64,000 nucleotides of DNA from Streptomyces mirabilis (GTDB lineage: Bacteria; Actinomycetota; Actinomycetes; Streptomycetales; Streptomycetaceae): the NCBI RefSeq assembly GCF_039503195.1, contig NZ_JBCJKP010000001.1, positions 8,370,001 through 8,434,000 on the forward strand. Direction: 5' to 3'. How positions within the stretch are numbered: position 1 is the first letter of the stretch; each line of letters opens with the position of its first letter. This document shows, piece by piece, positions 59,625 to 64,000 of the stretch. The position numbers and the translations under genes were made by a program. The notes under the pieces are model-generated. The model did not search any database and was not told where the DNA came from. It worked only from the letters and a program-made list of their open reading frames with translations.

Positions 59625-59712
59625 GGGGGACACCGGGGGCCGCTCGACCGTTGTGACAGGGTGGGAGCAGGCCTCGCACACCGGGCGGGCCGGGACGTGA
59701 GGTGGACAGGGC

Positions 59713-61797
59713 GTGGGCGGAGGGGGGTGGCGGCGACTTCTCAGCGGAGTGTGGCGGAGCATCGCGGTGTGGGCCGTGTCCACGGTCACCATGCTCGTCC
59801 TCGCCGGTGTGCTGCCCGACTTCCAGCTGGAGTCCGGCAACGGCGACAGCGCCACCCGGATCGCCGTCACCGCCGGGGTCGGCGCGGCCGTCTTCGGTCT
59901 GCTCTCCTCGCTCGTGTGGCCCCTGCTCGTACGGGCACTGCTCCTGGTGCCCGCCCTCGTGCTCGGTCTGCTCGTCTTCTTCCTGAACGGGTCCTTGCTG
60001 CTCATAGCCCTGCGCATCAACCCCTCCGGGCAGGGCGAGGCCGCGCCCGAGACCGCCGTGGTCGTCGCCGCCGTGATGTCCGCGGTCGCCTCGGCCACCG
60101 GGGGTGCCCTCGCCGTCCGTGACGACGACGCCTACCGGCGCAGGCTCTACCGGCTCGCCGACCGGCGCCGCGGGCGCGGCGACGGGCGGGCCTGGCCCTC
60201 GACCCCCGGCGCCGTCTTCCTCCAGCTCGACGGCGTCGGCCACGACGTGCTGCGGGAAGCGGTCGGCAAGGGGCTGATGCCCACCGTCGCACAGTGGCTC
60301 GACGGCTCCGGGGAGGGCGGCTGCCCCACCCACCGGCTCACCCCGTGGCGCACCGACTGGTCCAGCCAGACCGGCGCCAGCCAGCTCGGCATCCTGCACG
60401 GCAGCAACCACGACGTGCCGGCCTTCCGCTGGTACGAGAAGGACACGCACGAGGTCATGGTGTGCAACCGGCCCTCCAGCGCCGCCGAACTCCAGCGCCG
60501 GGCCATCGAGCACACCGGCGACGGAGGCCTGCTCACCGTCGACGGCGCCAGCCGCGGCAACCTCTTCAGCGGCGGCGCCGACCAGCTGGCTCTGGTGCTG
60601 TCCATGGCCGCGCGAAGGGGCCGGGAGAACCGTTCCCGCTCCGGCTACTTCGCCTACTTCAGCGACCCCGCCAACGCCGTCCGTACGGCCATGTCCTTCG
60701 TCGCCGAGGTGCTGCGCGAGATGGGCCAGTCCACGGCGGCCCGGATGAAGAAGCGGCGGCCCCGGGTCAAGCGCGGCGGGCTGTACCCCTTCGTGCGCGC
60801 CTTCGCGACCGTCGTCGAGCGGGACGTCGTCGTCGCCGCGGTGATCGGCGACATGCTAGCCGGGCGCAACGTGGTCTACGCGGACCTGGTGGCGTACGAC
60901 GAGGTGGCCCACCACTCCGGTCCGCGCAGCCGGGACGCCGAGAAGGTCCTGGAGCGCCTCGACCGGTCCCTCGCCCTGGTGGCCAAGGTCGCCGAACACG
61001 CCCCGCGGCCCTACCGGATCGTGGTGCTGTCGGACCACGGCCAGAGCCCCGGCGAGACCTTCCTGACCCGCTACGGCCTCAGCCTCGGCAACCTGGTCCG
61101 GGCCGGCTGCGGCCTGCCCGTGCCGCGCAAGGCGCAGCGCACCCACAGCGGCACCGAGGCGCGGGCGGCGGTGCGGGCCGCGCTGCGCAGACCCGTCGAG
61201 GAGCGCGGCGAGCGTCACCGTCCCTCGCGTCGCTCCGAGCCCATCGTGCTGGCCTCCGGCAACCTCGGCCTGGTCTCCTTCCCCGACGTGCCGCACCGGA
61301 TGAGCCGGGAGGAGATCGACCGCCGTCACCCCGCGCTGCTGTCCACCCTCGCCAACCAACCCGGCGTCGGCTTCGTGCTGGTCCGCAGCGAGGAGTACGG
61401 CGGGCTCGTGCTGGGCGCGAACGGCGCGGAGGTGCCGGTCGACAAGCTCGACGACGCACGCCCGGGTCCGCTCGCCGACTTCGGCCCCGGCGCCGCCGAC
61501 GCCGTACGACGTACGCACTCCTTCCCGCACGTCGCCGACATCATGGTCAACTCCTCGTACGACCCGAAGGAGGGCGAGGTCCTCGCCTTCGAGGAGCAGA
61601 TCGGCTCGCACGGCGGACTCGGCGGGGCCCAGGCACGCCCCTTCCTGCTGTCGCCGGTGGCGTTGTCCGTGCCGGTCGAGGACGACGCGGATCTCGTGGG
61701 CGCCGAGCAGGTGCATCGCGTACTGCGGCGCTGGCTGCGCGAGTGCGACGGCCCCCAGGTGCCGCTGGCGGCCACCGCGGACGAGCGCGCCGCCTGA
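59713..61797 (+). CDS. Membrane phosphodiesterase/alkaline-phosphatase-fold protein with phage-holin-like N-terminus
   Basis: A 694-residue protein. Residues about 15-135 contain four hydrophobic helices arranged as in the phage-holin-IV/DUF family (VWAVSTVTMLVLAGVLPDFQ, FGLLSSLVWPLLVRALLLVP). The rest is an alkaline-phosphatase-superfamily catalytic domain: VFLQLDGVGHDVL (first metal-binding Asp), RTDWSSQTGASQLGILHGSN with the nucleophile region, YADLVAYDEVAHHSGP (Asp/His ligands), VVLSDHGQSPGETF (Asp-His ligands) and GGLGGAQARPFLL. It is likely a phosphodiesterase or phosphatase facing one side of the membrane; substrate unknown. Confidence 0.87.
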   Translation: MGGGGWRRLLSGVWRSIAVWAVSTVTMLVLAGVLPDFQLESGNGDSATRIAVTAGVGAAVFGLLSSLVWPLLVRALLLVPALVLGLLVFFLNGSLLLIALRINPSGQGEAAPETAVVVAAVMSAVASATGGALAVRDDDAYRRRLYRLADRRRGRGDGRAWPSTPGAVFLQLDGVGHDVLREAVGKGLMPTVAQWLDGSGEGGCPTHRLTPWRTDWSSQTGASQLGILHGSNHDVPAFRWYEKDTHEVMVCNRPSSAAELQRRAIEHTGDGGLLTVDGASRGNLFSGGADQLALVLSMAARRGRENRSRSGYFAYFSDPANAVRTAMSFVAEVLREMGQSTAARMKKRRPRVKRGGLYPFVRAFATVVERDVVVAAVIGDMLAGRNVVYADLVAYDEVAHHSGPRSRDAEKVLERLDRSLALVAKVAEHAPRPYRIVVLSDHGQSPGETFLTRYGLSLGNLVRAGCGLPVPRKAQRTHSGTEARAAVRAALRRPVEERGERHRPSRRSEPIVLASGNLGLVSFPDVPHRMSREEIDRRHPALLSTLANQPGVGFVLVRSEEYGGLVLGANGAEVPVDKLDDARPGPLADFGPGAADAVRRTHSFPHVADIMVNSSYDPKEGEVLAFEEQIGSHGGLGGAQARPFLLSPVALSVPVEDDADLVGAEQVHRVLRRWLRECDGPQVPLAATADERAA

Positions 61798-61921
61798 GCC
61801 ACGGCCAGGGGGCCGGGCCGGGCGGCGGAAAATGGGCTGCGGTCGGCGAGTCCCGCGCACACACTGTTCGCATGGAGCACCGCGCACCCGCGGGGCACTT
61901 GCCGACCCCCGAGGATGCTGC

Positions 61922-62983
61922 GTGCAGGCAGTCGTGACCGTCACCCCCGCCCGTATACCGGAACTGCTGCTCGGTCTCGCGACCGTGCGGCCGGTCTTCC
62001 TCTGGGGCGCCCCCGGCATCGGAAAGTCCTCCCTGGTGAGGGAGTTCGCCGAGTCGCTGGGACTGGAGTGCGTCAGCCTGCTCGGCACCCAGCTCGCACC
62101 CGAGGACCTGATCGGTGTCCCGCAGATCCGCGACGGGCGCTCGGTGTTCTGCCCGCCGGAGGCGATCGCCCGGGACGAGCCGTACTGCCTCTTCCTGGAC
62201 GAGCTGAACGCGGCGACGCCGGATGTGCAGAAGGCGTTCTACTCGCTGATCCTGGACCGCCGCATCGGCAACTACGAGCTGCCCAAGGGCTCGATCGTGA
62301 TCGGCGCGGGCAACCGCGCCACCGACAACGCGCTGGCCCGCCCGATCGCCTCCGCGCTGATCAACCGCCTCACGCACGTGCACCTGGAGGCCTCCTCCAA
62401 GGACTGGCTCGGCTGGGCCGCCGGCAACGGCATTCACCCCTGGGTCGTGGACCACCTCACCGACCGGCCCGACCACCTGTGGTCCAAGCCGCCGAAGACC
62501 GAGGAGCCGTTCTCCACGCCGCGCTCCTGGCACATGCTCTCCGACGCGCTGCACTCCTTCGGGCCGGCCCTCGACGAGCCGACCCTGAAGGTGATCGCGC
62601 ACGGCACCCTGACGCCCGCGCACGCGGTCGCCTTCTGCGGCTATGTGAAGATCGTGCGCAGCCGGTTCGGCATCGAGGCGATCGTCAAGGGCGACGCCCG
62701 CTGGCCGCACCGCCCCGAGGACCGCGACCTGCTCTACTACCTCGCCGAGTCCTTCCGCGGCCGGCTCGTCAAGGAGCTGCCCGCCAGCAAGGAGCACCTC
62801 TCCGCGAGCGGACAACAGACCGCGTACCGCGCCAAGTCGCTGCTCGTGCAGCTCGCCGAGATCTCCGTGGAGGTCGCGCAGAGCGTCATCGCCCCGGACA
62901 CCGACGGCAACCCCCTCCTGCCCGCCTGGTTCCTGGTCGAGGCGGCCCGGGACATGCCCCGGCTGGTCGAGGCGCGGCAGTGA
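61922..62983 (+). CDS. MoxR-like AAA+ ATPase
   Basis: A 353-residue AAA_5 ATPase. Walker A GAPGIGKSS (29-37), the region LLGTQLAPEDLIGVP, Walker B CLFLDELNAATPDVQ, sensor 1 VIGAGNRATDNALA and arginine region LINRLTHVHLE. MoxR ATPases pair with VWA-type partners to remodel or assemble complexes. The next gene, a metallopeptidase/VWA-like protein, overlaps its stop by 4 bp, so the two are a coupled pair. GTG at 61922 with GAGGA upstream. Confidence 0.93.
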   Translation: MQAVVTVTPARIPELLLGLATVRPVFLWGAPGIGKSSLVREFAESLGLECVSLLGTQLAPEDLIGVPQIRDGRSVFCPPEAIARDEPYCLFLDELNAATPDVQKAFYSLILDRRIGNYELPKGSIVIGAGNRATDNALARPIASALINRLTHVHLEASSKDWLGWAAGNGIHPWVVDHLTDRPDHLWSKPPKTEEPFSTPRSWHMLSDALHSFGPALDEPTLKVIAHGTLTPAHAVAFCGYVKIVRSRFGIEAIVKGDARWPHRPEDRDLLYYLAESFRGRLVKELPASKEHLSASGQQTAYRAKSLLVQLAEISVEVAQSVIAPDTDGNPLLPAWFLVEAARDMPRLVEARQ

Positions 62984-64000
62984 GCCGTACGCCGACGCGC
63001 CGCAGCAAGGGGCAGCCGAAGAAGGACCTGGCGGCGGAGGCCTTCGCGGAGGGGATGCGGCTGGTGCGGGCCAACCGGGCGCTCGCCGCCATCGGCTTCA
63101 GCACCTGCCGCCAGGAGGACTGCCCCGACTCGCCCCGCGACGGGCTCGTCCGCGTCGACTCCAACGGCGTACTGCACGTCCACCCCACCCGCCGCGCCGA
63201 GCCCGTCGAGTGGGCCTGGGCGGTCGCGCACGCCGTCATCCACCTGGGCTTCGGCCATGTCCCGGCGGCGCCGAAGACGCGCGAGCAGCCCGACCGCCAC
63301 GCCCTCGCCGCCCGCTGCGCGGTCGTCAACCGCTTCCTGCTCGGCTTCCCCATCGGCCTCACCCCCGAGGACCTGCCGCCCACCTACCCCGACGGCGACG
63401 AGGAGCAACTCGCCGCACGCTGGCGGCGCGAGGGCACTCCGGTCCCGTACGAGCGCTGCGGTACGGCCGGCGGCGAGCCGGACCAGCTGCTGGTGCCGTG
63501 GGACACCTGGAAGGGCGGCCAGGCCCCGGACTGGCAGCTCGAGTTCGCGCACGCCCTGACCCGCACCGTGGCCACGGCGATGGACATGGCCGGCGGCCGT
63601 CGCGGCTCGATGCGCGGCGGGCCCACCCGGCTGCAGCCCTGGGAGCGGGCGCTGAGCTGGTTCATCTCCTCGTACCCGCTGCTCGGCGGCATCGCGGCCG
63701 GCATCACCCTGGTCGCCGACGCCGAACTGGCCCGCGCCCACGACATCTCCGTCGCCGCCGTGAACGCGGAGGCGGGGGAGATCTACATCAACCCGCTGCA
63801 TCAACTGGAGGACGAGGAATGGCGGTTCGTCCTCGCCCACGAGATGCTGCACGCCGCCCTGCGGCACGGCGACCGCTGCGGCGCCCGCGACCCGTACCTC
63901 TTCAACATCGCCGCCGACTACGTCATCAACGGCTGGCTGTGCGAGATGCAGGTCGGCACGATGCCCGAAGGACTCCTGTACGACGCCGAGTTGAAGGACC
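62980..64000 (+). CDS. Putative metallopeptidase/VWA-like (DUF2201) protein, runs off right edge
   Basis: Open from GTG 62980 to the last base, at least 340 residues. It has a zinc-peptidase motif AHEMLHAALRHGDR (HExxH at 287-291) and, before that, EIYINPLHQLEDEEW, typical of the N-terminal metallopeptidase part of DUF2201 proteins, which continue into a VWA-like domain not covered here. A first, basic segment (TRRSKGQPKKDLAAEAFAEG) is soluble. Translationally coupled to the MoxR-like ATPase, it is the probable partner of it. Confidence 0.82.
   Translation, partial: MSRTPTRRSKGQPKKDLAAEAFAEGMRLVRANRALAAIGFSTCRQEDCPDSPRDGLVRVDSNGVLHVHPTRRAEPVEWAWAVAHAVIHLGFGHVPAAPKTREQPDRHALAARCAVVNRFLLGFPIGLTPEDLPPTYPDGDEEQLAARWRREGTPVPYERCGTAGGEPDQLLVPWDTWKGGQAPDWQLEFAHALTRTVATAMDMAGGRRGSMRGGPTRLQPWERALSWFISSYPLLGGIAAGITLVADAELARAHDISVAAVNAEAGEIYINPLHQLEDEEWRFVLAHEMLHAALRHGDRCGARDPYLFNIAADYVINGWLCEMQVGTMPEGLLYDAELKD

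Noticed and set aside
59713..60120. Phage holin as sign of a prophage.
   Set aside because: No other phage gene is present and the segment is fused to a phosphatase domain in a normal chromosomal context.
1..64000. tRNA, rRNA, riboswitch or integrase/attachment sites.
   Set aside because: No cloverleaf, rRNA block, known riboswitch core or integrase gene was recognised by reading; a covariance-model search could still find a weak one.

Overview
The window is a high-GC actinobacterial chromosome segment, almost certainly Streptomyces. The GC skew to third codon positions, GTG starts, GGAGG-type ribosome sites, many Streptomyces-type regulators (SpoIIE-type phosphatase, SigB-like sigma factor, ANTAR protein) and the dispersed CGCGCAGTTCC(C/T)CGCGCCCC intergenic repeat all fit. 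No rRNA, tRNA, CRISPR array, insertion sequence or prophage was found. About 62 protein genes are supported, along with several decayed gene remnants.

Left part (1-13.3 kb): an ADP-ribosylglycohydrolase runs off the edge, followed by a glycerate kinase and the phosphatidylethanolamine pair psd-pssA. Next comes a five-gene operon for the ethylmalonyl-CoA pathway in the order ccr, ecm, lyase, hydratase, dehydrogenase. It lies beside a TetR gene broken by a -1 frameshift and a two-module 3-hydroxyacyl-CoA dehydrogenase. Together they turn acetoacetyl-CoA and crotonyl-CoA into glyoxylate plus methylsuccinyl-derived C3/C4 units. Repeats upstream of ccr look like operators.

13.6-25 kb: HEAT protein, GNAT and RidA pair, a secreted tripeptidyl aminopeptidase, a radical-SAM SplB-like protein with a LexA (SOS) box, an SRPBCC protein, a drug MFS transporter fused to three carboxypeptidase-regulatory-like domains, a PAS-GAF-PP2C-ATPase regulator and a methyltransferase.

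25-29 kb: the most unusual locus. Two near-identical 71-72 residue peptides carry an LPGREALG motif and an Asn/Ser/Ala-rich C-terminal half. They are divergent from an XRE regulator across a perfect 21-bp operator. Downstream lie an M50 membrane protease with an N-terminal PqqD/RRE-like region and a secreted four-cysteine protein. No modifying enzyme is present. This looks like an undescribed peptide maturation or secretion system.

29-44 kb: an operon of four peptidases (M55, M20, S9, S66) suggesting D-amino-acid or cell-wall peptide salvage, a GNAT, an NmrA-type reductase with a divergent TetR, a DUF5107-TPR protein, transketolase, a methyltransferase and remnants of a methyltransferase and an NADH dehydrogenase.

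44-64 kb: PAP2 phosphatase, ABC-F ATPase, DJ-1-like protein, a HEAT protein, a SigB-type sigma factor next to PAS/GAF and GAF-ANTAR regulators, a hexapeptide-repeat surface protein, an aminotransferase-fold protein without the PLP lysine coupled to a beta-lactamase-fold hydrolase, a DedA plus second beta-lactamase-fold pair, a degenerate resolvase-like protein, a membrane phosphodiesterase, and a MoxR-like AAA ATPase coupled to a metallopeptidase/VWA-type protein that runs off the right edge.
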